Source of the DNA: Rhizobium etli CFN 42
GTDB taxonomy: Bacteria; Pseudomonadota; Alphaproteobacteria; Rhizobiales; Rhizobiaceae
Assembly (NCBI RefSeq): GCF_000092045.1
Contig: NC_007761.1
Coordinates: forward strand, 313,001 to 377,000
DNA length: 64,000 nt
Reading direction: 5' to 3'
Below, piece by piece: positions 27,963 to 37,271 of the stretch (positions are counted from its first letter, which is position 1; each line of letters opens with the position of its first letter). The notes below the pieces were generated by a model. It had not been told where the DNA came from. It searched no databases and saw only the letters and a list, made by a program, of their open reading frames with translations. The position numbers were made by a program, and so were the translations under genes.

Positions 27963-29704
27963 GGCTGTTTCGGTCCTTGCTGCTTCGCCACGATCGTCGG
28001 CATCTGCGCGACCTTGCGGACACGTGCGGCGAGTTCATTGAAGACATGGTCGCGCGGACCGAACAGGTCCTGCTGGCCTCGGTTGAGAACCAGTATCTTG
28101 TCGACGGTTTCCATGATGTTCGGCCGGTGTGCGATCAGGATGACGGTCGTGCCCGCCGCCTTGACCGTGCCGAGCGCCGCGATCAAGGCCTCCTCGCCCT
28201 CCCGGTCGAGATTCGAATTGGGCTCGTCCAGGATGATGAGCGCCGGATCGCCGTAGAGCGCCCGTGCCAGGCCGATGCGCTGGCGCTGTCCGCCCGACAG
28301 CACCGCGCCGGATTCACCGATCTCGGTCAAGTAACCCTTCGGCAGCCCTTTGATCAGTTCGTGGACGCCTGCCAGCTGCGCTGCCTTGACCGCCTTGTCG
28401 AAGACCACGGGACTGACCGTGGCGAAGCGGCAGATATTTTCGCAGACGTTGCCTGCGAAAAGCTCGATGTCCTGCGGAAGGTAGCCGACATGATGACCGC
28501 GGTCCTCCGCCGCCCATTGGGCGACATCCATGCCATCGAGCAAAGCCCGCCCGCCGGAAGGTCGCCAGGCGCCGGCCAGGATGCGTGCCAGGCTCGTCTT
28601 GCCGGCCCCGCTCTGGCCGATCAAAGCCATGGATTCACCCGGCTCGAGACGGAAGTTGATCCCTTTGAGAATATGTTCGCCGCCCTGTCGGGCAAGCACG
28701 ACATTGTCGGCCTCGAACCGGCCTGTCGGCCGCGGCATTGCCGGAACCGGCGTGGCCTCTGGGTGCTCGCCGGCGACGGCGGTGAGGCGCCGGTAGGCGG
28801 CGCGCGCGCCGACCGTCGCCTTCCACGTGCCGATCGCCTGCTCGACCGGCGATAGCGCGCGGCCCATCAGGATGGAGGCGGAGACCATGATGCCCGGGGA
28901 AGCCTCGTTGCGCAGGACGAGATAGGCTCCGAGTCCCAATATTCCCATTTGCAGAGCCAGCCGGTGGCAACGCGCAATGGCCGAGATGATGCCGCCGCGG
29001 TTGGCGGCGAGAACCTGGCCCCTGTTTGCCTCGTCCTGCTGCACCTTCCAGCCTTCCAGCAGCGGCTTCAGCATGCCCATCGCCTGGACGACCTCGGCGT
29101 TGCGGATTGCCGCCTCGGCCTGGTTGTAGGCCCGCGACTGTGCGCTGGTGGCCTCGGTCAACGGCTTGCGCGTCAGCCATTCGTTGAGCAAGGCCAGTGC
29201 AAACAGCACCCCGCCGCCCGACAGCGCCAGCCAACCCAGCCAGGGATGCATGAAGAAGATGGCGGCGAAAAACAGCGGCGCCCAAGGCGCATCGAGAATG
29301 GGGAAGATGCTCGGGCTGGTGAAGAAATTCCGGACCTGGTCGAGGTCGCGCAGCGGGCGGGCGTTGGCCTGGCCGGGTTTTGCGGCGGCATATTCCACCG
29401 ATGCCGTCAGCAGAACGGGCGCCAGCCGCGCGTTCATCCACGATCCCACGGTTGCCAGAAGGCGCCCGCGCACCACCTCCAGCCCCGCCATTGCCGCAAG
29501 TGCGGCTGCCGCCATCAGCGACAACATCGCCAAGGTCTCGAGACTGTGGCTGGACAGCACGCGGTGATAGACCTGCAGCATGTAAAGCGCCCCGGTCAGC
29601 ATCAGCACGTTGATGCCCCCGCTGAACCAGATAAGCGGCCGGATGGCCCGTCTGGCTTCTTTCATTACAACCTGAAGCGCCGGGGGCGGCTGTTTGGTTT
29701 TCAT
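27959..29704 (-). CDS. Type I secretion ABC transporter (permease-ATPase)
   Basis: A 581-residue inner-membrane exporter of the PrtD/PrsD type. The N-terminal half has six hydrophobic segments (first MLTGALYMLQVYHRVLSS, about residues 36-53); the C-terminal ATPase has Walker A GQSGAGKTSLAR near residue 364, the signature LSGGQRQRIGLARAL near residue 470 and Walker B LIILDEPNSNLD. There is no C39-peptidase-like domain. With the HlyD adaptor and the large repeat protein just upstream it makes a dedicated secretion locus; the substrate is probably that protein. Confidence 0.94.
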   Translation of the reverse strand: MKTKQPPPALQVVMKEARRAIRPLIWFSGGINVLMLTGALYMLQVYHRVLSSHSLETLAMLSLMAAAALAAMAGLEVVRGRLLATVGSWMNARLAPVLLTASVEYAAAKPGQANARPLRDLDQVRNFFTSPSIFPILDAPWAPLFFAAIFFMHPWLGWLALSGGGVLFALALLNEWLTRKPLTEATSAQSRAYNQAEAAIRNAEVVQAMGMLKPLLEGWKVQQDEANRGQVLAANRGGIISAIARCHRLALQMGILGLGAYLVLRNEASPGIMVSASILMGRALSPVEQAIGTWKATVGARAAYRRLTAVAGEHPEATPVPAMPRPTGRFEADNVVLARQGGEHILKGINFRLEPGESMALIGQSGAGKTSLARILAGAWRPSGGRALLDGMDVAQWAAEDRGHHVGYLPQDIELFAGNVCENICRFATVSPVVFDKAVKAAQLAGVHELIKGLPKGYLTEIGESGAVLSGGQRQRIGLARALYGDPALIILDEPNSNLDREGEEALIAALGTVKAAGTTVILIAHRPNIMETVDKILVLNRGQQDLFGPRDHVFNELAARVRKVAQMPTIVAKQQGPKQP

Positions 29705-29749
29705 CTTTTCTAGCTCTGTACTCGAGATGACACCTTGCGCGATGGATCA

Positions 29750-29773
29750 CGGGGGCAGCGAATGCTGCCCCCG
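29750..29773 (-). promoter_or_regulatory. Hairpin between the secreted-protein gene and the transporter genes
   Basis: Perfect ten-base arms CGGGGGCAGC and GCTGCCCCCG with a four-base loop, 12 bases after the stop of the large gene and 45 bases before the ABC transporter start. There is no T-run in the direction of transcription, so it is more likely an attenuator or RNA-stabilising element that gives more substrate mRNA than transporter mRNA than a full terminator. Confidence 0.55.
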
Positions 29774-29785
29774 TTTGGTCAGTTG

Positions 29786-32700
29786 TCAGGCGACGTCGAC
29801 AAGGATGTGCTGCATCGCTGTCTGATCGCCATCGGCGTCCACCACATTGAAGGCGAAGTCGAGATTGGCGTTCGGCGTCTGCGTCACGGTCGAGGTGAAG
29901 CCGATATCGGTGATCTTCAGCACGTCGTTATCGGTGGCATCGAAGTCGACCAGACTTGACGTCGCATTGCTGCCGCCATTGGCGCCGGTCACGCTGTTGA
30001 GGTCGATCGCCGCAGCGGTGCCGGTGATCCCATTGCCCGACTGCATGATTTGCGCACCCTGCAACACGTAGTCTTCGCCGGCGGCGTTGTAGTCGTTCTG
30101 CTCGACAATCACGAGGCCGTCATTATTGTCGAGCGTGAACTCGGTATTATACGGCGCCGGAACCTGGCCGGTCTTGTAGATATCGGCGTTCGACACATAC
30201 ATCGCCCGGGTGATCGTCGAGTTGTCGTCCGCGTTGCCGGCTATGTTGTCGGCGCCGTTCTTGTCGATCAGGTTGAGGATTAGCATCAGATCCTCGCTGC
30301 TGCCGATGCCATCGAACTTGATGGCCATCGCGCCGGCGGTCGCCGTCGGGGTCGTGACTTCGTTGGCGATGCCGACATTGCTGTTGAAGAACCGCAAGGT
30401 CAGCAGTTCGTCTTTCTGGATCGTGTCGCCGGCGACACCGTTGGTGCTCTGCGTCGCCGACACCCAGGTTTCGTTGGTGTTGCTGACCATCTCGTGCCCG
30501 CCGGGGGTGAAGACGGTATCACTGGATGACCCCTCGCCATTGGTCGTGAGGCTGAACGGGTGGGATTTGTCGATCAGGTTGCCGGTGAACTGTACGTAGA
30601 AGTCTTCGTCCGCCGTTGTGTTCGGATCATCCGCCTGCAGTTTTTCCACCACGATCTCAGGATGGCCGGTATTGCCCGTCGGCTCCTTGGACAAGAGTTC
30701 GCTGGTGTGGAGCACGTCGAAGCTGAAGCCTTCGAGCGGATCCGTCAGCTGGATCGTGTAGGTGTCGGCGACCTTGTCGAAGACCAGGGTGCCGCCTGCC
30801 GTTCCGACCTGGTTGCCGGACGCCGGGTCCTTGTCATAGGTGAAGGTGAAGTTGAACGTTGCGGAAGTCAGGCTCTCCGAGGCGAGCGTTACATTCGAAC
30901 TGAGAAGACTGCCGCCGCCGCCGCCGGTGATCGTGCCGGTCAGTCCGATCTGGACGCCGGCTGTCTGGGTGTCCTGGTCGACGAAGTCGGAGCCGCCATT
31001 CGTATAGAACGCGGCCGGATGAATGTCCGCGCCGATATCATAGCCGAAGGCGCCGCTCGCCGATGCGTTGAGTACATTGGCCAGGGTCTCATGCTCGATA
31101 GCCAGGGTAGCCGGGTTACCGTCGAACGGCTTGGTGATCGTCGGCCCGTCATCCTCGAAGTTGAGGTTCTGGCCGATATTGCGGCTGGCCGAGGCCTGAT
31201 CGCCGTCACGGTCGGTGATGGTGGCGGTCAGGGTGACGAGGTTGGCGGCCGCCAGGGTGGTGCTGTCATCCGGGTCGCTGGCATTGGCATGGACGATTGC
31301 CCTTTGCTGGTCCAGGGTGACGACGCCTGCAGTGCTGACGCTGACGGTGAAGACGACCGCGCCGGCGGCGGATCCGGCGCGTCCGACGACATTGCCGCCT
31401 TCGAGGTAGAGCAGCACGGACTGGCCGGTTGCGGTGTCGGTGAGGCCGCTGGCACTGCCGGCCTGGCTGATGCCGAGTGCATAGGTGGTGGCAGCGGCGC
31501 CATCGGCCCCCGCATTCGAGGTGAAGGAGGTTGAGAAGTCACCGGTGGCGTTGGTCGTCAGGACGGTCTCGTCGACTGTCACCTGCGGTGGAGTGCCGCT
31601 TGCCGTAATACTAGGCCCGTCATCTTTGAAGTTGAGGTTCTGGCCGATATTGTGGGTGGCCGGGGCGTGATCGCCGTCACGATCGGTGATGGTGGCGGTC
31701 AGGGTGACGAGGTTGGCGGCCGCCAGGGTTCGGCTGTCATCCGGGTTAGTGGCGTCCGCATGAACGATTGCCCGTTGCTGATCGAGGGTGACGACGCCGG
31801 CAGCGCTGACGCTGACGGTGAAGACGATTGCGCCGGCGGCGGATCCGGCGCGTCCGACGACATTGCCGCCTTCGAGGAAGAGCAGCACGGACTGGCCGGT
31901 TGCGGTGTCGGTGAGGCCGCTGGCACTGCCGGCCTGGCTGATGCCGAGCGCATAAGTGATAGCGGTTGCGGCGCCGCCATCGGCCCCCGCATTCGAGGTG
32001 AAGAAGGTCGAGAAGTCGGCGCTGGCGTTGGTCGCCAGGACGGTCTCGTCCACTGTCAGTTGCGGCGGGGTGCCGGTTGCCGTGATGCTAGGCCCGTCAT
32101 CGTCGAAGTTGATGAACGACCCAACTTCTTCATTGTAGGCGTTGCCCACAGCACCGCTGAAGTGCACCTCCTTCACATCGAAGAAGTCTTTCTCGGTGTC
32201 GATATTCTTGATGGTAAATCGGTCGAAGGTTCCGCCAGCTCCGCCCGCGGTCGTGAAATCGACCGTCACGCCCTCTCCGACATTCTCAAGGATCAGTCCG
32301 GTGCCGGTGAGGTTGACCGTGATACCGAGCTCCGCGGCCGTTTTTGTGACGCCGTTCAGCTTGAATGTCACGCCGGTGATGTTGATCTCGGTATCGTTAT
32401 CGTCTGTGGGGAAGGCAGCGCCTTCGACATTGTCGTCATTGTTATAAGCGTGGATCTCGATGTCGGCGACGGTGCCGGTCGGTGTCGACTGTGAGACCGA
32501 GAAGCCGGCGCTGAAGACGTTCTCGATGTGAGAGCCGTAGTCGGGCGCGGTTGGCGTGTTGGTGAAATCCTTGCCCGCGCTCTGGGTGCCGCCGGTGATC
32601 AGGTCGATCTGGAGCTCGCGGCCGAAGCGAACGTCCTGGGATGCGACACCGAGGCCCTGCGTGCTGACGTTGACTTCCGCCTGCACGCCATTGTCGTGAG

Positions 32701-33343
32701 CGGTGACGAGGATCTTCTGCGGGCTGGCTGCGTCGGCGTCGAGAATATACCAGTTGTTATGCCCGGACGGAGCGTCGCCAAGCTGGCTGAAGTTGACCAC
32801 CGAGGTTGCCGTAACCGACGCAAACACCTTGTTGGTCAGATCGATGCGGTCGTCGGCGTTGTTCGGATCGAGATGGAACAACGGCACGTACTGGACGGTG
32901 TAGAGGTCGGCAGTGGCGCCGGTGCCGACCAGCGCCAGCGAGAAGGCGAGCGGCCCGGTCTCGGCCGGCTCGGTGGCCGCGTTGGTGGTTCCGATGACGC
33001 CGATTACGACGTTTGGATGCGTCGCATCCTGAAACAGCCAGATGTAATTGCCGTCGACCGTGCGAAGGCCGCTGTTGACGCCGTCCGTGGTGGAGTACGG
33101 GGTCCCGGAAGAGTTCTGGGTGAGAACGACCGCGCTGATGGTTTCCCCGGCGCTCGCCGAGGCCACGACGAAATTGCTCTGGTAGGCGACCTCCGGCGTG
33201 GTCAGCCCACCGGCAGCGTCGAGGCTCAACAGATATTGCACCGTCGCATTGTTATGTGGCGCAATCGCTGGGTTGACGTCGTCGTCCTGCAAACTGGGGG
33301 TTTCGTCGATGATGAGATCTTGAGTTGTGATATCGAGTGCCAT
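29786..33343 (-). CDS. Large repeat-containing T1SS substrate (DUF5801-type adhesin-like protein)
   Basis: A 1185-residue acidic, Asp/Thr/Gly-rich protein without signal peptide, upstream of the type I secretion genes. Residues about 414-572 and 573-729 are two nearly identical units beginning DDGPSIT and containing TLDQQRAIVH and TATITDRDGD; a third DDGPTIT starts near 730. This block resembles the DUF5801 repeats-in-toxin-type domains of bacterial giant secreted proteins. GGxGxDxUx calcium-binding nonapeptides were not found. The C-terminus (FNVVDADGDQTAMQHILVDVA, about the last 21 residues) has the acidic and hydrophobic end expected of an uncleaved T1SS signal. Probably surface-attached or secreted, perhaps in biofilm or root attachment. 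GGGAGAAG precedes the ATG. Confidence 0.8.
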   Translation of the reverse strand: MALDITTQDLIIDETPSLQDDDVNPAIAPHNNATVQYLLSLDAAGGLTTPEVAYQSNFVVASASAGETISAVVLTQNSSGTPYSTTDGVNSGLRTVDGNYIWLFQDATHPNVVIGVIGTTNAATEPAETGPLAFSLALVGTGATADLYTVQYVPLFHLDPNNADDRIDLTNKVFASVTATSVVNFSQLGDAPSGHNNWYILDADAASPQKILVTAHDNGVQAEVNVSTQGLGVASQDVRFGRELQIDLITGGTQSAGKDFTNTPTAPDYGSHIENVFSAGFSVSQSTPTGTVADIEIHAYNNDDNVEGAAFPTDDNDTEINITGVTFKLNGVTKTAAELGITVNLTGTGLILENVGEGVTVDFTTAGGAGGTFDRFTIKNIDTEKDFFDVKEVHFSGAVGNAYNEEVGSFINFDDDGPSITATGTPPQLTVDETVLATNASADFSTFFTSNAGADGGAATAITYALGISQAGSASGLTDTATGQSVLLFLEGGNVVGRAGSAAGAIVFTVSVSAAGVVTLDQQRAIVHADATNPDDSRTLAAANLVTLTATITDRDGDHAPATHNIGQNLNFKDDGPSITASGTPPQVTVDETVLTTNATGDFSTSFTSNAGADGAAATTYALGISQAGSASGLTDTATGQSVLLYLEGGNVVGRAGSAAGAVVFTVSVSTAGVVTLDQQRAIVHANASDPDDSTTLAAANLVTLTATITDRDGDQASASRNIGQNLNFEDDGPTITKPFDGNPATLAIEHETLANVLNASASGAFGYDIGADIHPAAFYTNGGSDFVDQDTQTAGVQIGLTGTITGGGGGSLLSSNVTLASESLTSATFNFTFTYDKDPASGNQVGTAGGTLVFDKVADTYTIQLTDPLEGFSFDVLHTSELLSKEPTGNTGHPEIVVEKLQADDPNTTADEDFYVQFTGNLIDKSHPFSLTTNGEGSSSDTVFTPGGHEMVSNTNETWVSATQSTNGVAGDTIQKDELLTLRFFNSNVGIANEVTTPTATAGAMAIKFDGIGSSEDLMLILNLIDKNGADNIAGNADDNSTITRAMYVSNADIYKTGQVPAPYNTEFTLDNNDGLVIVEQNDYNAAGEDYVLQGAQIMQSGNGITGTAAAIDLNSVTGANGGSNATSSLVDFDATDNDVLKITDIGFTSTVTQTPNANLDFAFNVVDADGDQTAMQHILVDVA
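31148..31618 (-). repeat. Tandem coding repeat, second unit
   Basis: A 471-base unit (157 residues) of the large secreted protein, from DDGPSITASG to the next DDGP. It is highly similar at DNA level to the unit at 31619-32095; the differences are mostly single bases plus a six-base deletion (loss of two residues around GAAATTYAL compared with GGAATAITYAL). Near identity suggests recent duplication or gene conversion. Confidence 0.85.
31619..32095 (-). repeat. Tandem coding repeat, first unit
   Basis: A 477-base unit (159 residues) that starts DDGPSITATG in the protein and runs directly into the following copy at 31148-31618. Such units can expand or contract by recombination, changing the length of the surface protein. 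Confidence 0.85.
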
Positions 33344-33502
33344 GGAGCTTCTCCCTCGGCTAGCTCGCAGAGGGTCACAGAGCCCGGATGCCGAACTGCA
33401 TCCCCGGACCCACCCTCTTGCGTATTGAACCTAGAGCTCTCGATCGACTGCGATTGTGGTCGATCGAGAGGACTAGCTCATTCACAGTTGGAGGGTATTA
33501 GG

Positions 33503-33564
33503 ACTAAAGTCCCTATACGCGTTACGACTAGAGTCCCAATCTAAGGCCGTCGTAATAGAGTCTC
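33503..33564 (-). promoter_or_regulatory. Three iterated NarL/DosR-type operator-like sites
   Basis: On the minus strand, 160-220 bases before the start of the large secreted-protein gene, lie TAGGGACTTTAGTCCTAAT (centre about 33506), TTGGGACTCTAGTCGTAA (centre about 33531) and a weaker AGAGACTCTATTACG (centre about 33557). Spacing is 25-26 bases. The first holds the perfect palindrome GGACTTTAGTCC. The core GGGACT-(2)-AGTCC is like the sites of NarL/FixJ-family response regulators such as DosR. The regulator itself is not in the window. Confidence 0.5.
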
Positions 33565-33952
33565 TGAAGATTACGTCCGCAAAATACAATACAAGGATGT
33601 AAAATTCAGCAGAATTCCGTTGAGTATTGCGGTAGCCCGTCGCGACGTATGCGCGATTCTCCCCTCGAGTTATATATACTATAAATTGATCTTGAATGCA
33701 CTTAGTCAGTTCGAGCTAAAATTAGAGCAATATTAGCGGGTTCTCCTTTTGATGTTCGCGCGACGGTCGGGTTCACACCGCTCAGTTCCGGGAAGGCAGT
33801 AGAAGTCGCGAACGAAGGGGGCGGTCTTTGGCTTGCGCTCTCGCACAGGCTCATCACCGTGGTGGTCTCGCGACTCAACGTGCTGATTAAGTGGCTGATA
33901 ACCGATTGCGGCCTACGACTCCCTTCCTCAGGTCATAGTCGTCCTGCTTCCG
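33565..33952. other. Non-coding stretch upstream of the secretion locus
   Basis: No ORF with a start, ribosome binding site and coding character is found here. The left part (about 33570-33750) is AT-rich, with TTATATATACTATAAATT near 33671, and could carry a promoter; the right part is ordinary in composition. It may be the boundary of the accessory island with the GFA gene beyond. Confidence 0.4.
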
Positions 33953-34354
33953 CTAGTCCTCGCCATGAAACCGCGGCAGCGGCTGAATATTTTCCACCCA
34001 CGGCAGAGCCGACCGGCACCATATCTGTTTCTTTGGGGTCAGGTCCCGCCGCTGGTCGATGCCGCCGAGACGGATGCCGATCGCACGGCCTTCGCCATCC
34101 GTACGATAGAGCGGCGATCCGCAATTCGGACAGAAGAATTGCCGGCTGAGGGCGCCGCTGTCGCCATGCTTCGCATAGCTACGCGGTTCGCCCGAAACAA
34201 GCGTGAAGCTTTGCGGTTGCGCCGGCGCGGTGACGCGATAGGCCGAGCCCGTCAATCGCTGGCAATCGGTGCAGTGGCAGATCGTGACCCGCTCCGGATC
34301 GATTTCCGCCTGATAACGGATCGCCCCGCAATGACATCCTCCCGTTATATGCAT
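33953..34354 (-). CDS. GFA family (glutathione-dependent formaldehyde-activating-like) protein
   Basis: A 133-residue zinc protein of the GFA/CENP-V family. All cysteine groups are present: GGCHCGAIRY at the start, TICHCTDCQRLTG near residue 25 and FFCPNCGSPLYRT near residue 73. Family members were first described as adding glutathione to formaldehyde, but most have no proven activity. The ATG at 34354 begins the typical MHITGGCHCG. It lies 10 bases after the S10 peptidase gene and is probably cotranscribed. Confidence 0.9.
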   Translation of the reverse strand: MHITGGCHCGAIRYQAEIDPERVTICHCTDCQRLTGSAYRVTAPAQPQSFTLVSGEPRSYAKHGDSGALSRQFFCPNCGSPLYRTDGEGRAIGIRLGGIDQRRDLTPKKQIWCRSALPWVENIQPLPRFHGED

Positions 34355-34364
34355 CGGCAACTCC

Positions 34365-35894
34365 TCAATCCGCCGGTTGTGCGGCCGGGCGTGCGGCATA
34401 GAAGGCCTTGGCATCCGCCGTGAAGGCGGCCCGTTGATCGGCTTGCGTGTAGAACATATGGCCGCCATGATAGAGCTTCAGCCCGACGCGGCCATCGGCG
34501 AGCGACGGCGGCAGGTGGTCGACCACATAGCGGCTGACGCTGTAAGGCGTCACCAGATCGCTGTAGCCATGCGCGATCAGCAGATGGAAGGCCGTGTTCG
34601 AGGCGAGCAGCTGCCTGATGTCGTCGGTCGCGCTCGCCTGGAAGCGTGATCCGCCGCCGCGGCCGCCACCCCATTCCCAGCGCCGGCTGATATCGCCGTC
34701 GAGCAGCGAATAGGTCATCTCGGTTTTGAAGCCGAGCTCGTTGCGGGCATAATCGGCGAAGGCGCCGCCATAGGCGCGGGTGAAGCCGTCGAGGATGGCG
34801 TCGTCGCCGCGGTCGTAATCCGATTCCGGGTAAGGATCGGGCGCCGCGAAGGAGGCATCGTAGGGGCTTGTCACCTGACCGTCGCTGTCCGAGTGCTTGA
34901 CGAAGGAATTGCCGAGGAAGCCGCGGTTGCGGGCGACGATATCCTGCGGAATGCCGGTGAGCCCGGCGACCCTGCCATAGAAGGATGCAGCATCGGCGCC
35001 GGTCGGCGGCGGGCCGGCGAGCGTCGTCAAATAATCGCCGAGCGCGAAACGCTCCGCTTGCCTCTGCTTCTCCTCGTCGAAGGCATTTTGCCGGTCGAGT
35101 TCGGCGGCAGCCAGCGACGGCAGCTCGAGCGCCGCGCCGAGCGCGAACTGGTCGGCATTGAACATCAGCTGCCCCTCGAGCAGCGGCGAGAGCATCACGG
35201 CGCCGGCGACGACAATGCCTTGGCTTTCCTGCAGGGTGGAGGCAACCTTGGCGGCGCGGAAACCGCCGTAACTCTCGCCGAGCAGATATTTCGGCGAGTT
35301 GGAACGGTTGTTATGCGCGATATAGAGCGCGATTGCCTTGGCGATGCTCTGGGCATCCGAGTTGACGTTGTAATAGTTGGAGGCGTCGTCGGCCTTTGCC
35401 GTCCGGCTCCAGCCGGTGCCGATCGGATCGATCAGCACGAGATCGGTAAAGTCGAGCCAGCTGTGCGGGTTGTCGACGAGTTTGGCATAGGCGCCGTCGC
35501 GTGCCTGCGGCCCGAAATCGAGCACTTTAGGCCCGACCAGCCCGAGATGCAGAAAGGCGGAGGCTGCGCCCGGCCCGCCGTTGAAGGCAAAGGTCAGCGG
35601 CCGATCCGCCCCGTCACCCTTGGCGACATAGGCGGTGTAGAAGATCGCTCCGGTCTGCGCTCCGTCCTGACCGAAGAGATCAAGAGTGCCGGCGGTCGCG
35701 GTATAGGCGATCTTCCGGCCGTCGGCCGTCAACTCGTGCTCCGTGACGGAGTCGGCCGGCAGCAGCTTCAGCACGCCGTCGCGCGCACTGCGCTCGACAT
35801 TTGCCTGGCGCCCGCCGCGTTCCTGCGCCGGCGAAAGGGCAGGCCCCAGCGATGCCATCAACGCGGTGAGCAGAAACAGGGTTCGTATGCGCAC
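34365..35894 (-). CDS. Exported S10 family serine carboxypeptidase-like protein
   Basis: A 509-residue protein with a signal peptide (MRIRTLFLLTALMASLGPAL) and the alpha/beta-hydrolase fold of S10 peptidases. The catalytic triad can be read: nucleophile Ser in LLGESYGGFR near residue 206, Asp in HGYSDLVTPYSVSRY near residue 448 and His in LYHGGHMFYTQ near residue 482. The oxyanion segment FNGGPGAASAFLHLG near residue 104 is typical. It probably cleaves peptides in the periplasm. It is followed by the GFA gene. Confidence 0.9.
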   Translation of the reverse strand: MRIRTLFLLTALMASLGPALSPAQERGGRQANVERSARDGVLKLLPADSVTEHELTADGRKIAYTATAGTLDLFGQDGAQTGAIFYTAYVAKGDGADRPLTFAFNGGPGAASAFLHLGLVGPKVLDFGPQARDGAYAKLVDNPHSWLDFTDLVLIDPIGTGWSRTAKADDASNYYNVNSDAQSIAKAIALYIAHNNRSNSPKYLLGESYGGFRAAKVASTLQESQGIVVAGAVMLSPLLEGQLMFNADQFALGAALELPSLAAAELDRQNAFDEEKQRQAERFALGDYLTTLAGPPPTGADAASFYGRVAGLTGIPQDIVARNRGFLGNSFVKHSDSDGQVTSPYDASFAAPDPYPESDYDRGDDAILDGFTRAYGGAFADYARNELGFKTEMTYSLLDGDISRRWEWGGGRGGGSRFQASATDDIRQLLASNTAFHLLIAHGYSDLVTPYSVSRYVVDHLPPSLADGRVGLKLYHGGHMFYTQADQRAAFTADAKAFYAARPAAQPAD

Positions 35895-35981
35895 GACTTG
35901 TCCTCCGGCGGATGCAGGCTGAGATAGCGTAGCATCCGCGCCTGGCGACCGGCATCAAGAGATGGTGATGGGCCGGTGAGC

Positions 35982-37271
35982 CTAGACTTTCTCGACCGCA
36001 TGCACATTCACCTCCAGCGCCCGGCCGGCCCTCCAGCCGTTGATCGCGGCCCCGAGCCCGAGCGCGATGAAGAGAACCGCACACCAGGAAAAGCTTCCGG
36101 TCCAGCCGCGGATGAGGCCGACGATCAGCGGGCCGATTGCGGCGAGCAGATAGCCGACGCATTGCGCCATGCCGGAGAGATGGGCGGCAACATCGGGATC
36201 GCGCGAGCGCAGCACGATCGTCGTCATGGCGGCCGCGATCAGTCCGCCCTGGCCGATGCCTTGCAGCACCGCCCACAGCCAGACGCTCGAAAGCGGCGCA
36301 AAGAGCAGTCCAAGCAGAGCCATGACGGCGACGCCGCAGAGGCCGGCATTGATCAATCGCTGATCCCGGCCGCGCACGGCGATATGCGGCACGACGAGGC
36401 AGGAGGCCGCCTGCACCATCACCGAGAGCGATACGATCGCCCCGGCCGTGACGCCGTCGAGCCCGCGTTCGCGCAGGATCGGAACCAGCCAGCCGAAGAC
36501 GCAGTAGGCAAGCGCCGATTGCAGCCCCATGAACAGCGTAACCTGCCAGGCCAGCCGGTCCCGCCAGAGTCCGTCGACGCGAAAGCCGTTTCGCCTTGCT
36601 CCGGCGCCGCTGCGAAGGACCTGCGGCAGCCAGATCAGACCGACGGCGAGCGCCGGCAGTGCCCAGGCGGCCAGCGCGCCGCCGAGAGAGCCGCCGAGAG
36701 CATGTTCGATCGGCAGCGTCAGCCCGGCCGCACTGGCCGCACCTGCGCAGAGCGCCATCGTATAAAAGCCGGTCATCAGCGCGGCGCGCGTGGGGAAGTC
36801 CCGCTTCACCAGTCCCGGCAGCAGCACGTTGCCGACGGCGATGCAGGCACCGGCAAGCGCCGTGCCGATAAAGAGCAGCGGCAGGGAGGAAAGCCCGCGA
36901 AAAGCTGTGCCGAGCGCAAGCAGCAGGAGAACGCCGAGCAGTGTGCGTTCGGTTCCGATGCGCTGGGCAAGACGCGGTGCAAGCGGCGAGAAGACGCCGA
37001 GGCAGACGACCGGAAGCGTCGTCAGCAGGCTGGCGCCGAGCGCGCTCAGCCCGAGTTCGGAGCGAATCTCCGGCAGGAGCGCCGAGGCGCTCGAAAACAC
37101 CGGGCGCAGGTTGAAAGCGATCAGCACGAGGCTGGCGCCGAGCAGCAAACTGGCCGCACCATTCCGCACCGGCGTTGCCTGCTGGGCGGGAAGGCTGCCG
37201 GACTCGGCATCGATCAGCAATTCCTCGGCCACATCAAGCGTGATGGCGGCAGCGTTGGAAGGTGTATTCAT
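35982..37271 (-). CDS. CynX/NimT family MFS transporter
   Basis: A 429-residue inner-membrane transporter with twelve hydrophobic segments. The segment LIAFNLRPVFSSASALLPEI near residue 58 is characteristic of the CynX/NimT (cyanate / 2-nitroimidazole) subfamily, with the conserved N-L-R-P in helix 1. The natural substrate is unknown. The ATG overlaps the end of the FadR-type regulator by four bases, so both are one operon driven from the palindromic operator at 37946-37986. Confidence 0.88.
   Translation of the reverse strand: MNTPSNAAAITLDVAEELLIDAESGSLPAQQATPVRNGAASLLLGASLVLIAFNLRPVFSSASALLPEIRSELGLSALGASLLTTLPVVCLGVFSPLAPRLAQRIGTERTLLGVLLLLALGTAFRGLSSLPLLFIGTALAGACIAVGNVLLPGLVKRDFPTRAALMTGFYTMALCAGAASAAGLTLPIEHALGGSLGGALAAWALPALAVGLIWLPQVLRSGAGARRNGFRVDGLWRDRLAWQVTLFMGLQSALAYCVFGWLVPILRERGLDGVTAGAIVSLSVMVQAASCLVVPHIAVRGRDQRLINAGLCGVAVMALLGLLFAPLSSVWLWAVLQGIGQGGLIAAAMTTIVLRSRDPDVAAHLSGMAQCVGYLLAAIGPLIVGLIRGWTGSFSWCAVLFIALGLGAAINGWRAGRALEVNVHAVEKV

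Noticed and set aside
31148..32095. The two tandem repeats as a mobile element or CRISPR-like array
   Set aside because: They are 470-base in-frame coding units with protein-level conservation and no terminal inverted repeats, spacers or target duplications.
32528..33544. Long plus-strand open frames opposite the large secreted protein (29735-33544) and opposite other genes
   Set aside because: They are shadows of GC-rich coding sequence on the other strand; they lack ribosome binding sites, have Arg/Gly/Asp-rich low-information products and match no family, while the minus-strand frames have clear domains.
33670..33690. TTATATATACTATAAATT as a transposon end or origin element
   Set aside because: It is a single AT-rich run with no partner repeat, and is better explained as promoter DNA.
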